Positions 49,121-63,700 are shown, counted from the stretch's first letter. The stretch: 64,000 nt of DNA from Hydractinia symbiolongicarpus (GCF_029227915.1 NC_079881.1:26699501-26763500), one strand, 5' to 3'. Notes: generated from the letters alone by a model not told the origin. Made by a program: numbers and translations.

Positions 49121-50947
49121 TTGAAAAATCGTTCGGGAAATCAGTTTACTCCTTGGGTACTTTCTTTATATACATTCAACTATACGGGCCAAGCCTGGGA
49201 TTTACGGGAAATCGCGGGTTTTCGTTTGCCGGCGATTAAACTTCTTTTATTCAGCGTCTCATCAAAAATGAAAACAAGTTTGAAGACTACAAGTCTCATG
49301 CGTTTTAGTTGTCAAAAAATAATTTAAAAAATCGTTCGGGAAATGAGTTTACTCCCTGTGTACTTTCTTTGTATACTTTTGACTATACGGGCCAAGCCCG
49401 GGATTTACGGGAAATCGCGGGTTTTCTTTTGCCGGCGATTAAACTTCTTTTATTCAGCGTCTCATCAAAAATGAAAACATTTTTGAAAACTACAAGTCTT
49501 ATGCGTTTTAGTGGTGAAAAAGTACTTTAAAAAATCGTTATGGAAATGAGTTTACTTACAGGGCTTTTTCTTTGTATACATTCGACTATACGGGCCAAGC
49601 CTGGGATTTACGGGAAATCGCGGGTTTTCGTTTGCCGGCGATTAAACCTCTTTCATTAAGCGTCTCATCAAAAATGAAAACATTTTTGAAAACTACAAGT
49701 CTCATGCGTTTTAGTGGTGAAAAAAAAAATAAAAAAATCGTTCGGGAAATGAGTTTACGCCTTGGGTACTTTCTTTGTATACATTCGACTACACGGCCCA
49801 AGCCCTGGATTTAGGGGAAATCGCTGGTTTTCGTTTGCCGGCGATTAAACCTCTTTCATTAAGCGTCTCATCAAAAATAAAAACAATTTTGAAAACTACA
49901 TGTCTCATGCGTTTTAGTGGTGAAAAAATAATTTAAAAAATCGTTCGGGAAATGAGTTTACTCCCTGGGTACTTTCTTTGTAAACTTTTGACTATACGGG
50001 CCGAGTCCGGGATTTACGGGAAATCGCGGGTTTTCGTTTGCCGGCGATTAAACTTCTTTTAGTCAGCGTCCGATCAAAAATGAAAACATTTTTGAAAACT
50101 ACAAGTCTCATGCATTTTAGTGGTGAAAAAATAATATAAAAAATCGTTCGGGAAATGAGTTTACTCCCTGGGTACTTTCTCTGTATACTTTTGACTATAC
50201 GGGCCAAGCCCGGGATTTACGGGAAATCGCGGGTTTTCGTTTGCCGGCGATTAAACTTCTTTTATTCAGTGTCTCATCAAAAATGAAAATATTTTTGAAA
50301 ACTACAAGTCTCATGCGTTTTAGTGGTAAAAAGATAATTTAAAAAATCGTTTTGGAAATGAGTTTGCTCACAGGGTACTTTCTTTGTATACATTCGACTA
50401 TACGTGCCAAGCCCGGGATATACGGGAAATCGCGGGTTTTCGTTTGCCGGCGATTAAACCACTTTCATTAAGCGTCTCATCAAAAATGAAAACATTTCTG
50501 AAAACTACAAGTCTCATGCGTTTTAGTGGTGAAATAATAATTTAAAAAATCGTTTGGGAAATGAGTTTACTCCCTGGGTACTTTCTTTGTATACTTTTGA
50601 CTATACGGGCCGGGTCGGGGATTTACGGGAAGACGCGGGTTTTCGTTTGCCGGCGATTAAACTTCTTTTATACAGCGTCTCATCAAAAATAAAAACATTT
50701 TTAAAAACTACAAGTCTCATGGGCTTTAGTGGTGAAATAATAATTTAAAAAATCGTTCGGGAAATGAGTTTACATCCTGGGTACTTTCTTTGTATACATT
50801 TGACTATACGGACCGAGTCCGGGGTTTACGGGAAATCGCTGGTTTTCGTTTACCGGCGATTAAACCTCTTTCATTAAGCGTCTCAATAAAAATGAAAACA
50901 TTTTTGAAAACTACAAGTCTCATTCGTTCTAGTGGTGCAGAAATAAT
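49121..50947. repeat. Nine-monomer HOR unit
   Basis: This 1827-bp unit is related to 59880-61706 and the units after it (offset 10759, 53 monomers). It introduces the variants GGGCCGGGTCGGGG and GGGAAGACGCGGG near 50610 and ATACGTGCCAAGCC near 50402, which are absent from the left half. Private changes include TTTAGTTGTCAAAAAAT near 49310 and TTTGTAAACTTTTG near 49980. Confidence 0.82.
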
Positions 50948-51650
50948 TTGAAAAATCGTTCGGGAAATCAGTTTACTCCTTGGGTACTTTCTTTATATAC
51001 ATTCAACTATACGGGCCAAGCCTGGGATTTACGGGAAATCGCGGGTTTTCGTTTGCCGGCGATTAAACTTCTTTTATTCAGCGTCTCATCAAAAATGAAA
51101 ACAAGTTTGAAGACTACAAGTCTCATGCGTTTTAGTGGTGAAAAAATAATTTAAAAAATCGTTCGGGAAATGAGTTTACTCCCTGTGTACTTTCTTTGTA
51201 TACTTTTGACTATACGGGCCAAGCCCGGGATTTACGGGAAATCGCGGGTTTTCTTTTGCCGGCGATTAAACTTCTTTTATTCAGCGTCTCATCAAAAATG
51301 AAAACATTTTTGAAAACTACAAGTCTTATGCGTTTTAGTGGTGAAAAAGTAATTTAAAAAATCGTTATGGAAATGAGTTTACTTACAGGGCTTTTTCTTT
51401 GTATACATTCGACTATACGGGCCAAGCCTGGGATTTACGGGAAATCGCGGGTTTTCGTTTGCCGGCGATTAAACCTCTTTCATTAAGCGTCTCATCAAAA
51501 ATGAAAACATTTTTGAAAACTACAAGTCTCATGCGTTTTAGTGGTGAAAAAATAATTTAAAAAATCGTTCGGGAAATGAGTTTACTCCCTGGGTACTTTC
51601 TTCGTATACTTTTGACTATACGGGCCGAGTCCGGGATTTACGGGAAATCT

Positions 51651-54600
51651 CGGGTTTTCGTTTGCCGGCGATTAAACTTCTTTTATACAGCGTCTCATCA
51701 AAAATAAAAACATTTTTAAAAACTACAAGTCTCATGGGCTTTAGTGGTGAAATAATAATTTAAAAAATCGTTCGGGAAATGAATTTACACCCTGGGTACT
51801 TTCTTTGTATACCTTTGACTATACGGGCCGAGTCCGGGATTTACGGGAAATCGCAGGTTTTCGTTTGTCGGCGATTAAACTTCTTTTATTCAGCGTCTCA
51901 TCAAAAATGGAAACATTTCTGAAAACTACAAGTCTTATGCGTTTTTGTGGTGAAAAATTAATTTAAAAAATCGTTCTGGAAATGAGTTTACTCACAGGGT
52001 GCTTTCTTTGTATACATTCGACTATACGGGCCAAGCCCGGGATATACGGGAAATCGCGGGTTTTCGTTTGCCGGCGATTAAACCTCTTTCATTAAGCGTC
52101 TCATCAAAAATGAAAACATTTTTAAAAACTACAAGTCTCATGCGTTTTAGTGGTGAAAAAAAAATTTAAAAAATCGTTTTGGAAATGAGTTTGCTCACAG
52201 GGTACTTTCTTTGTATACATTCGACTATACGGGCCAAGCCCGGGATATACGGGAAATCGCGGGTTTTCGTTTGCCAGCGATTAAACCACTTTCATTAAGC
52301 GTCTCATCAAAAATGAAAACATTTCTGAAAACTACAAGTCCCATGCGTTTTAGTGGTGAAAAAATAATTTAAAAAATCGTTCGGAAAATGAGTTTACTCC
52401 CTGGGTACTTTCTTTGTATACTTTTGACTATACGGGCCGAGTCCGGGATTTACGGAAAATCTCGGGTTTTCGTTTGCCGGCGATTAAACTTCTTTTATTC
52501 AGCGTCTCATCAAAAATGAAAACATTTTTAAAAACTACAAGTCTCATGGGCTTTAGTGGTGAAATAATAATTTAAAAAATCGTTCGGGAAATGAGTTTAC
52601 ATCCTGGGTACTTTCTTTGTATACCTTTGACTATACGGGCCGAGTCCGGGATTTACGGGAAATCGCAGGTTTTCGTTTGTCGGCGATTAAACTTCTTTTA
52701 TTCAGCGTCTCATCAAAAATGGAAACATTTTTGAAAACTACAAGTCTTATGCGTTTTTGTGGTGAAAAAATAATTTAAAAAATCGTTCTGGAAATGAGTT
52801 TACTCACAGGGTGCTTTCTTTGTATACATTCGACTATACGGGCCAAGCCCGGGATTTACGGGAAATCGCGGGTTTTCGTTTGCCGGCGATTAAACTTTTT
52901 TTATTCAGCGTCTCATCAAAAATGAAAACATTTTTAAAAACTACAAGTCTCATGGGCTTTAGTGGTGAAATAATAATTTAAAAAATCGTTCGGGAAATGA
53001 GTTTACATCCTGGGTACTTTCTTTGTATACCTTTGACTATACGGGCCGAGTCCGGGATTTACGGGAAATCGCAGGTTTTCGTTTGTCGGCGATTAAACTT
53101 CTTTTATTCAGCGTCTCATCAAAAATGGAAACATTTTTGAAAACTACAAGTCTTATGCGTTTTTGTGGTGAAAAAATAATTTAAAAAATCGTTCTGGAAA
53201 TGAGTTTACTCACAGGGTGCTTTCTTTGTATACATTCGACTATACGGGCCAAGCCCGGGATTTACGGGAAATCGCGGGTTTTCGTTTGCCGGCGATTAAA
53301 CTTTTTTTATTCAGCGTCTCATCAAAAATGAAAACATTTTTAAAAACTACAAGTCTCATGGGCTTTAGTGGTGAAATAATAATTTAAAAAATCGTTCGGG
53401 AAATGAGTTTACATCCTGGGTACTTTCTTTGTATACCTTTGACTATACGGGCCGAGTCCGGGATTTACGGGAAATCGCAGGTTTTCGTTTGTCGGCGATT
53501 AAACTTCTTTTATTCAGTGTCTCATCAAAAATGAAAATATTTTTGAAAACTACAAGTCTCATGCGTTTTAGTGGTGAAAAGATAATTTAAAAAATCGTTT
53601 TAGAAATGAGTTTGCTCACAGGGTACTTTCTTTGTATACATTCGACTATACCGGACAAGCCCGGGATTTACGGGAAATCGCTGGTTTTCGTTTACCGGCG
53701 ATTAAACCTCTTTCATTAAGCGTCTCAATAAAAATGAAAACATTTTTGAAAACTACAAGTCTCATTCGTTCTAGTGGTGCAGAAATAATTTGAAAAATCG
53801 TTCGGGAAATCAGTTTACTCCTTAGGTACTTTCTTTATATACATTCAACTATACGGGCCGAGTCCGGGATTTACGGGAAATCGCGGGTTTTCGTTTGCCG
53901 GCGAATTAACTTCTTTTAGTCAGCGTCCGATCAAAAATGAAAACATTTTTAAAAACTACAAGTCTCATGCAATTTAGTGGTGAAAAAATAATATAAAAAA
54001 TCGTTCGGGAAATGAGTTTACTCCCTGGGTACTTTCTCTGTATACTTTTGACTATACGGGCCAAGCCCGGGATTTACGGGAAATGGCGGGTTTTCGTTTG
54101 CCGGCGATTAAACTTCTTTTATTCAGTGTCTCATCAAAAATGAAAATATTTTTGAAAACTACAAGTCTCATGCGTTTTAGTGGTGAAAAGATAATTTAAA
54201 AAATCGTTTTGGAAATGAGTTTGCTCACAGGGTACTTTCTTTGTATACATTCGACTATGCCGGACAAGCCCGGGATTTACGGGAAATCGCTGGTTTTCGT
54301 TTACCGGCGATTAAACCTCTTTCATGAAGCGTCTCAATAAAAATGAAAACATTTTTGAAAACTACAAGTCTCATTCGTTCTAGTGGTGCAGAAATAATTT
54401 GAAAAATCGTTCGGGAAATCAGTTTACTCCTTGGGTACTTTCTTTATATACATTCAACTATACGGGCCAAGCCTGGGATTTACGGGAAATCGCGGGTTTT
54501 CGTTTGCCGGCGATTAAACTTCTTTTATTCAGCGTCTCATCAAAAATGAAAACAAGTTTGAAGACTACAAGTCTCATGCGTTTTAGTGGTGAAAAAATAA

Positions 54601-54868
54601 TTTAAAAAATCGTTCGGGAAATGAGTTTACTCCCTGCGTACTTTCTTTGTATACTTTTGACTATACGGGCCAAGCCCGGGATTTACGGGAAATCGCGGGT
54701 TTTCTTTTGCCGGCGATTAAACTTCTTTTATTCAGCGTCTCATCAAAAATGAAAACATTTTTGAAAACTACAAGTCTTATGCGTTTTAGTGGTGAAAAAG
54801 TAATTTAAAAAATCGTTATGGAAATGAGTTTACTTACAGGGCTTTTTCTTTGTATACATTCGACTATA
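51651..54868. repeat. Large segmental duplication, left copy
   Basis: This segment matches 57538-60349. The offset is 5887 (29 monomers) up to about 52860 and 5481 (27 monomers) from about 53267, because the left copy holds one extra dimer of 406 bp. Shared tags are TCAAAAATGGAAAC, GCGTTTTTGTGG, TCGTTTGTCGGCG, CAGGGTGCTTTC, TTTTAGAAATGAG and the A/C hybrid with CTCCTTAGGTAC. A difference is GAATTTACAC near 51780 against GAGTTTACAC near 57667. Confidence 0.88.
52502..53516. repeat. Dimer expansion, 406-bp period
   Basis: A monomer with CATGGGCTTTAGTGG and one with ATGGAAAC and GTTTTTGTGG alternate. The CATGGGC monomer starts at 52502, 52908 and 53314, exactly 406 apart, giving two and a half dimers. 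The sister segment at 58389 and 58795 has one dimer fewer. The second and third copies share ACTTTTTTTATTC, which the first lacks. Confidence 0.9.
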
Positions 54869-54979
54869 CGGGCCAAGCCTGGGATTTACGGGAAGTCGCG
54901 GGTTTTCGTTTGCCGGCGATTAAACCTCTTTCATTAAGCGTCTCATCAAAAATGAAAACATTTTTGAAAACTACAAGTG

Positions 54980-57009
54980 TCATGCGTTTTAGTGGTGAAA
55001 AAATAATTTAAAAAATCGTTCGGGAAATGAGTTTACTCCCTGGGTACTTTCTTCGTATACTTTTGACTATACGGGCCGAGTCCGGGATTTACGGGAAATC
55101 TCGGGTTTTCGTTTGCCGGCGATTAAACTTCTTTTATTCAGCGTCTCATCAAAAATGAAAACATTTTTAAAAACTACAAGTCTCATGGGCTTTAGTGGTG
55201 AAATAATAATTTAAAAAATCGTTTGGGAAATGAGTTTACTCCCTGGGTACTTTCTTTGTATACTTTTGACTATACGGGCCGGGTCGGGGATTTACGGGAA
55301 GACGCGGGTTTTCGTTTGCCGGCGATTAAACTTCTTTTATACAGCGTCTCATCAAAAATAAAAACATTTTTAAAAACTACAAGTCTCATGGGCTTTAGTG
55401 GTGAAATAATAATTTAAAAAATCGTTCGGGAAATGAGTTAACATCCTGGGTACTTTCTTTGTATACCTTTGACTATACGGGCCGAGTCCGGGATTTACGG
55501 GAAATCGCAGGTTTTCGTTTGTCGGCGATTAAACTTCTTTTATTCAGCGTCTCATCAAAAATGGAAACATTTTTGAAAACTAAAAGTCTTATGCGTTTTT
55601 GTGGTGAAAAAATAATTTAAAAAATCGTTCTGGAAATGAGTTTACTCACAGGGTGCTTTCTTTGTATACATTCGACTATACGGGCCAAGCCCGGGATTTA
55701 CGGGAAATCGCGGGTTTTCGTTTGCCGGCGATTAAACCTCTTTCATTAAGCGTCTCATCAAAAATGAAAACATTTTTGAAAACTACAAGTCTCATGCGTT
55801 TTAGTGGTGAAAAAAAAATTTAAAAAATCGTTTTGGAAATGAGTTTGCTCACAGGGTACTTTCTTTGTATACATTCGACTATACGGGCCAAGCCCGGGAT
55901 ATACGGGAAATCGCGGGTTTTCGTTTGCCGGCGATTAAACCACTTTCATTAAGCGTCTCATCAAAAATGAAAACATTTCTGAAAACTACAAGTCTCATGC
56001 GTTTTAGTGGTGAAAAAATAATTTAAAAAATCGTTCGGGAAATGAGTTTACTCCCTGGGTACTTTCTTCGTATACTTTTGACTATACGGGCCGAGTCCGG
56101 GATTTACGGGAAATCTCGGGTTTTCGTTTGCCGGCGATTAAACTTCTTTTATTCAGCGTCTCATCAAAAATGAAAACATTTTTAAAAACTACAAGTCTCA
56201 TGGGCTTTAGTGGTGAAATAATAATTTAAAAAATCGTTTGGGAAATGAGTTTACTCCCTGGGTACTTTCTTTGTATACTTTTGACTATACGGGCCGGGTC
56301 GGGGATTTACGGGAAGACGCGGGTTTTCGTTTGCCGGCGATTAAACTTCTTTTATACAGCGTCTCATCAAAAATAAAAACATTTTTAAAAACTACAAGTC
56401 TCATGGGCTTTAGTGGTGAAATAATAATTTAAAAAATCGTTCGGGAAATGAGTTAACATCCTGGGTACTTTCTTTGTATACCTTTGACTATACGGGCCGA
56501 GTCCGGGATTTACGGGAAATCGCAGGTTTTCGTTTGTCGGCGATTAAACTTCTTTTATTCAGCGTCTCATCAAAAATGGAAACATTTTTGAAAACTAAAA
56601 GTCTTATGCGTTTTTGTGGTGAAAAAATAATTTAAAAAATCGTTCTGGAAATGAGTTTACTCACAGGGTGCTTTCTTTGTATACATTCGACTATACGGGC
56701 CAAGCCCGGGATTTACGGGAAATCGCGGGTTTTCGTTTGCCGGCGATTAAACCTCTTTCATTAAGCGTCTCATCAAAAATGAAAACATTTTTGAAAACTA
56801 CAAGTCTCATGCGTTTTAGTGGTGAAAAAAAAATTTAAAAAATCGTTTTGGAAATGAGTTTGCTCACAGGGTACTTTCTTTGTATACATTCGACTATACG
56901 GGCCAAGCCCGGGATATACGGGAAATCGCGGGTTTTCGTTTGCCGGCGATTAAACCACTTTCATTAAGCGTCTCATCAAAAATGAAAACATTTCTGAAAA
57001 CTACAAGTC
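54980..57009. repeat. Pentamer HOR of right-half type, two copies of 1015 bp
   Basis: About 54980-55994 recurs as 55995-57009. Both contain CTTCGTATAC, AAATCTCGGG, GGGCCGGGTCGGGG, GAGTTAACATCC and CTAAAAGTCTTATG. These pentamers contain no A marker and differ in composition from the pentamers at 17-21 kb, so the same period arose from a different set of monomers. A third, related unit to the right is six monomers long, with an extra monomer near 57010-57212. Confidence 0.88.
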
Positions 57010-57537
57010 TCATGCGTTTTAGTGGTAAAAAGATAATTTAAAAAATCGTTTTGGAAATGAGTTTGCTCACAGGGTACTTTTTTTGTATACATTCGACTAT
57101 ACGGGCCAAGCCCGGGATATACGGGAAATCGCGGGTTTTCGTTTGCCGGCGATTAAACCACTTTCATTAAGCGTCTCATCAAAAATGAAAACATTTCTGA
57201 AAACTACAAGTCTCATGCGTTTTAGTGGTGAAAAAATAATTTAAAAAATCGTTCGGGAAATGAGTTTACTCCCTGGGTACTTTCTTTGTATACTTTTGAC
57301 TATTTGGGCCGAATCCGGGATTTACGGGAAATCTCGGGTTTTCGTTTGCCGGCGATTAAACTTCTTTTATTTAGCGTCTCATCAAAAATGAAAACATTTT
57401 TAAAAACTACAAGTCTCATGGGCTTTAGTGGTGAAATAATAATTTAAAAAATCGTTTGGGAAATGAGTTTACTCCCTGGGTACTTTCTTTGTATACTTTT
57501 GACTATACGGGCCGGGTCGGGGATTTACGGGAAGACG

Positions 57538-60349
57538 CGGGTTTTCGTTTGCCGGCGATTAAACTTCTTTTATACAGCGTCTCATCAAAAATAAAAACAT
57601 TTTTAAAAACTACAAGTCTCATGGGCTTTAGTGGTGAAATAATAATTTAAAAAATCGTTCGGGAAATGAGTTTACACCCTGGGTACTTTCTTTGTATACC
57701 TTTGACTATACGGGCCGAGTCCGGGATTTACGGGAAATCGCAGGTTTTCGTTTGTCGGCGATTAAACTTCTTTTATTCAGCGTCTCATCAAAAATGGAAA
57801 CATTTCTGAAAACTACAAGTCTTATGCGTTTTTGTGGTGAAAAATTAATTTAAAAAATCGTTCTGGAAATGAGTTTACTCACAGGGTGCTTTCTTTGTAT
57901 ACATTCGACTATACGGGCCAAGCCCGGGATATACGGGAAATCGCGGGTTTTCGTTTGCCGGCGATTAAACCTCTTTCATTAAGCGTCTCATCAAAAATGA
58001 AAACATTTTTAAAAACTACAAGTCTCATGCGTTTTAGTGGTGAAAAAAAAATTTAAAAAATCGTTTTGGAAATGAGTTTGCTCACAGGGTACTTTCTTTG
58101 TATACATTCGACTATACGGGCCAAGCCCGGGATATACGGGAAATCGCGGGTTTTCGTTTGCCAGCGATTAAACCACTTTCATTAAGCGTCTCATCAAAAA
58201 TGAAAACATTTCTGAAAACTACAAGTCCCATGCGTTTTAGTGGTGAAAAAATAATTTAAAAAATCGTTCGGAAAATGAGTTTACTCCCTGGGTACTTTCT
58301 TTGTATACTTTTGACTATACGGGCCGAGTCCGGGATTTACGGAAAATCTCGGGTTTTCGTTTGCCGGCGATTAAACTTCTTTTATTCAGCGTCTCATCAA
58401 AAATGAAAACATTTTTAAAAACTACAAGTCTCATGGGCTTTAGTGGTGAAATAATAATTTAAAAAATCGTTCGGGAAATGAGTTTACATCCTGGGTACTT
58501 TCTTTGTATACCTTTGACTATACGGGCCGAGTCCGGGATTTACGGGAAATCGCAGGTTTTCGTTTGTCGGCGATTAAACTTCTTTTATTCAGCGTCTCAT
58601 CAAAAATGGAAACATTTTTGAAAACTACAAGTCTTATGCGTTTTTGTGGTGAAAAAATAATTTAAAAAATCGTTCTGGAAATGAGTTTACTCACAGGGTG
58701 CTTTCTTTGTATACATTCGACTATACGGGCCAAGCCCGGGATTTACGGGAAATCGCGGGTTTTCGTTTGCCGGCGATTAAACTTTTTTTATTCAGCGTCT
58801 CATCAAAAATGAAAACATTTTTAAAAACTACAAGTCTCATGGGCTTTAGTGGTGAAATAATAATTTAAAAAATCGTTCGGGAAATGAGTTTACATCCTGG
58901 GTACTTTCTTTGTATACCTTTGACTATACGGGCCGAGTCCGGGATTTACGGGAAATCGCAGGTTTTCGTTTGTCGGCGATTAAACTTCTTTTATTCAGTG
59001 TCTCATCAAAAATGAAAATATTTTTGAAAACTACAAGTCTCATGCGTTTTAGTGGTGAAAAGATAATTTAAAAAATCGTTTTAGAAATGAGTTTGCTCAC
59101 AGGGTACTTTCTTTGTATACATTCGACTATACCGGACAAGCCCGGGATTTACGGGAAATCGCTGGTTTTCGTTTACCGGCGATTAAACCTCTTTCATTAA
59201 GCGTCTCAATAAAAATGAAAACATTTTTGAAAACTACAAGTCTCATTCGTTCTAGTGGTGCAGAAATAATTTGAAAAATCGTTCGGGAAATCAGTTTACT
59301 CCTTAGGTACTTTCTTTATATACATTCAACTATACGGGCCGAGTCCGGGATTTACGGGAAATCGCGGGTTTTCGTTTGCCGGCGAATTAACTTCTTTTAG
59401 TCAGCGTCCGATCAAAAATGAAAACATTTTTAAAAACTACAAGTCTCATGCAATTTAGTGGTGAAAAAATAATATAAAAAATCGTTCGGGAAATGAGTTT
59501 ACTCCCTGGGTACTTTCTCTGTATACTTTTGACTATACGGGCCAAGCCCGGGATTTACGGGAAATGGCGGGTTTTCGTTTGCCGGCGATTAAACTTCTTT
59601 TATTCAGTGTCTCATCAAAAATGAAAATATTTTTGAAAACTACAAGTCTCATGCGTTTTAGTGGTGAAAAGATAATTTAAAAAATCGTTTTGGAAATGAG
59701 TTTGCTCACAGGGTACTTTCTTTGTATACATTCGACTATGCCGGACAAGCCCGGGATTTACGGGAAATCGCTGGTTTTCGTTTACCGGCGATTAAACCTC
59801 TTTCATGAAGCGTCTCAATAAAAATGAAAACATTTTTGAAAACTACAAGTCTCATTCGTTCTAGTGGTGCAGAAATAATTTGAAAAATCGTTCGGGAAAT
59901 CAGTTTACTCCTTGGGTACTTTCTTTATATACATTCAACTATACGGGCCAAGCCTGGGATTTACGGGAAATCGCGGGTTTTCGTTTGCCGGCGATTAAAC
60001 TTCTTTTATTCAGCGTCTCATCAAAAATGAAAACAAGTTTGAAGACTACAAGTCTTATGCGTTTTAGTGGTGAAAAAATAATTTAAAAAATCGTTCGGGA
60101 AATGAGTTTACTCCCTGTGTACTTTCTTTGTATACTTTTGACTATACGGGCCAAGCCCGGGATTTACGGGAAATCGCGGGTTTTCTTTTGCCGGCGATTA
60201 AACTTCTTTTATTCAGCGTCTCATCAAAAATGAAAACATTTTTGAAAACTACAAGTCTTATGCGTTTTAGTGGTGAAAAAGTAATTTAAAAAATCGTTAT
60301 GGAAATGAGTTTACTTACAGGGCTTTTTCTTTGTATACATTCGACTATA
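57538..60349. repeat. Large segmental duplication, right copy
   Basis: This is the sister of 51651-54868, lacking one 406-bp dimer. It ends near 60349, where ACAGGCCAAGCCCTGG replaces ACGGGCCAAGCCTGGG; this is again a switch from a B' start to a B ending. The A/C hybrid monomer at 59271 and the following trimer to 59880 are preserved from the left copy. Confidence 0.87.
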
Positions 60350-60749
60350 CAGGCCAAGCCCTGGATTTAGGGGAAATCGCTGGTTTTCGTTTGCCGGCGA
60401 TTAAACCTCTTTTAATCAGCGTCCGATCAAAAATGATAACATTTTTGAAAACTACAAGTCTCATGCATTTTAGTGGTGAAAAAATAATATAAAAAATCGT
60501 TCGGGAAATGAGTTTACTCCCTGGGTACTTTCTCTGTATACTTTTGACTATACGGGCCAAGCCCGGGATTTACGGGAAATCGCGGGTTTTCTTTTGCCGG
60601 CGATTAAACTTCTTTTATTCAGCGTCTCATCAAAAATGAAAACATTTTTGAAAACTACAAGTCTTATGCGTTTTAGTGGTGAAAAAGTAATTTAAAAAAT
60701 CGTTATGGAAATGAGTTTACTTACAGGGCTTTTTCTTTGTATACATTCG

Positions 60750-63700
60750 ACTATACGGGCCGAGTCAGGGATTTACGGGAAATCGCGGGTTTTCGTTTGC
60801 CGGCGATTAAACTTCTTTTAATCAGCGTCCGATCAAAAATGATAACATTTTTGAAAACTACAAGTCTCATGCATTTTAGTGGTGAAAAAATAATATAAAA
60901 AATCGTTCGGGAAATGAGTTTACTCCCTGGGTACTTTCTCTGTATACTTTTGACTATACGGGCCAAGCCCGGGATTTACGGGAAATCGCGGGTTTTCGTT
61001 TGCCGGCGATTAAACTTCTTTTATTCAGTGTCTCATCAAAAATAAAAATATTTTTGAAAACTACAAGTCTCATGCGTTTTAGTGGTAAAAAGATAATTTA
61101 AAAAATCGTTTTGGAAATGAGTTTGCTCACAGGGTACTTTCTTTGTATACATTCGACTATACGTGCCAAGCCCGGGATATACGGGAAATCGCGGGTTTTC
61201 GTTTGCCGGCGATTAAACCACTTTCATTAAGCGTCTCATCGAAAATGAAAACATTTCTGAAAACTACAAGTCTCATGCGTTTTAGTGGTGAAATAATAAT
61301 TTAAAAAATCGCTTGGGAAATGAGTTTACTCCCTGGGTACTTTCTTTGTATACTTTTGACTATACGGGCCGGGTCGGGGATTTACGGGAAGACGCGGGTT
61401 TTCGTTTGCCGGCGATTAAACTTCTTTTATACAGCGTCTCATCAAAAATAAAAACATTTTTAAAAACTACAAGTCTCATGGGCTTTAGTGGTGAAATAAT
61501 AATTTAAAAAATCGTTCGGGAAATGAGTTTACATCCTGGGTACTTTCTTTGTATACCTTTGACTATACGGACCAAGTCCGGGATTTACGGGAAATCGCTG
61601 GTTTTCGTTTACGGGCGATTAAACCTCTTTCATTAAGCGTCTCAATAAAAATGAAAACATTTTTGAAAACTACAAGTCTCATTCGTTCTAGTGGTGCAGA
61701 AATAATTTGAAAAATCGTTCGGGAAATCAGTTTACTCCTTGGGTACTTTCTTTATATACATTCAACTATACGGGCCAAGCCTGGGATTTACGGGAAATCG
61801 CGGGTTTTCGTTTGCCGGCGATTAAACTTCTTTTATTCAGCGTCTCATCAAAAATGAAAACAAGTTTGAAGACTACAAGTCTCATGCGTTTTAGTGGTGA
61901 AAAAATAATTTAAAAAATCGTTCGGGAAATGAGTTTACTCCCTGTGTACTTTCTTTGTATACTTTTGACTATACGGGCCAAGCCCGGGATTTACGGGAAA
62001 TCGCGGGTTTTCTTTTGCCGGCGATTAAACTTCTTTTATTCAGCGTCTCATCAAAAATGAAAACATTTTTGAAAACTACAAGTCTTATGCGTTTTAGTGG
62101 TGAAAAAGTAATTTAAAAAATCGTTATGGAAATGAGTTTACTTACAGGGCTTTTTCTTTGTATACATTCGACTATACGGGCCAAGCCTGGGATTTCAGGA
62201 AATCGCGGGTTTTCGTTTGCCGGCGATTAAACCTCTTTCATTAAGCGTCTCATCAAAAATGAAAACATTTTTGAAAACTACAAGTCTCATGCGTTTTAGT
62301 GGTGAAAAAAAAAATAAAAAAATCGTTCGGGAAATGAGTTTACGCCCTGGGTACTTTCTTTGTATACATTCGACTACACGGGCCAAGCCCTGGATTTAGG
62401 GGAAATCGCTGGTTTTCGTTTGCCGGCGATTAAACCTCTTTCATCAAGCGTCTCATCAAAAATGAAAACAATTTTGAAAACTACATGTCTCATGCGTTTT
62501 AGTGGTGAAAAAATAATTTAAAAAATTGTTCGGGAAATGAGTTTACTCCCTGGGTACTTTCTTTGTATACTTTTGACTATACGGGCCGAGTCAGGGATTT
62601 ACGGGAAATCGCGGGTTTTCGTTTGCCGGCGATTAAACTTCTTTTAATCAGCGTCCGATCAAAAATGATAACATTTTTGAAAACTACAAGTCTCATGCAT
62701 TTTAGTGGTGAAAAAATAATATAAAAAATCGTTCGGGAAATGAGTTTACTCCCTGGGTACTTTCTCTGTATACTTTTGACTATACGGGCCAAGCCCGGGA
62801 TTTACGGGAAATCGCGGGTTTTCGTTTGCCGGCGATTAAACTTCTTTTATTCAGTGTCTTATCAAAAATAAAAATATTTTTGAAAACTACAAGTCTCATG
62901 CGTTTTAGTGGTAAAAAGATAATTTAAAAAATCGTTTTGGAAATGAGTTTGCTCACAGGGTACTTTCTTTGTATACATTCGACTATACGTGCCAAGCCCG
63001 GGATATACGGGAAATCGCGGGTTTTCGTTTGCCGGCGATTAAACCACTTTCATTAAGCGTCTCATCAAAAATGAAAACATTTCTGAAAACTACAAGTCTC
63101 ATGCGTTTTAGTGGTGAAATAATAATTTAAAAAATCGCTTGGGAAATGAGTTTACTCCCTGGGTACTTTCTTTGTATACTTTTGACTATACGGGCCGGGT
63201 CGGGGATTTACGGGAAGACGCGGGTTTTCGTTTGCCGGCGATTAAACTTCTTTTATACAGCGTCTCATCAAAAATAAAAACATTTTTAAAAACTACAAGT
63301 CTCATGGGCTTTAGTGGTGAAATAATAATTTAAAAAATCGTTCGGGAAATGAGTTTACATCCTGGGTACTTTCTTTGTATACCTTTGACTATACGGACCA
63401 AGTCCGGGATTTACGGGAAATCGCTGGTTTTCGTTTACGGGCGATTAAACCTCTTTCATTAAGCGTCTCAATAAAAATGAAAACATTTTTGAAAACTACA
63501 AGTCTCATTCGTTCTAGTGGTGCAGAAATAATTTGAAAAATCGTTCGGGAAATCAGTTTACTCCTTGGGTACTTTCTTTATATACATTCAACTATACGGG
63601 CCAAGCCTGGGATTTACGGGAAATCGCGGGTTTTCGTTTGCCGGCGATTAAACTTCTTTTATTCAGCGTCTCATCAAAAATGAAAACAAGTTTGAAGACT

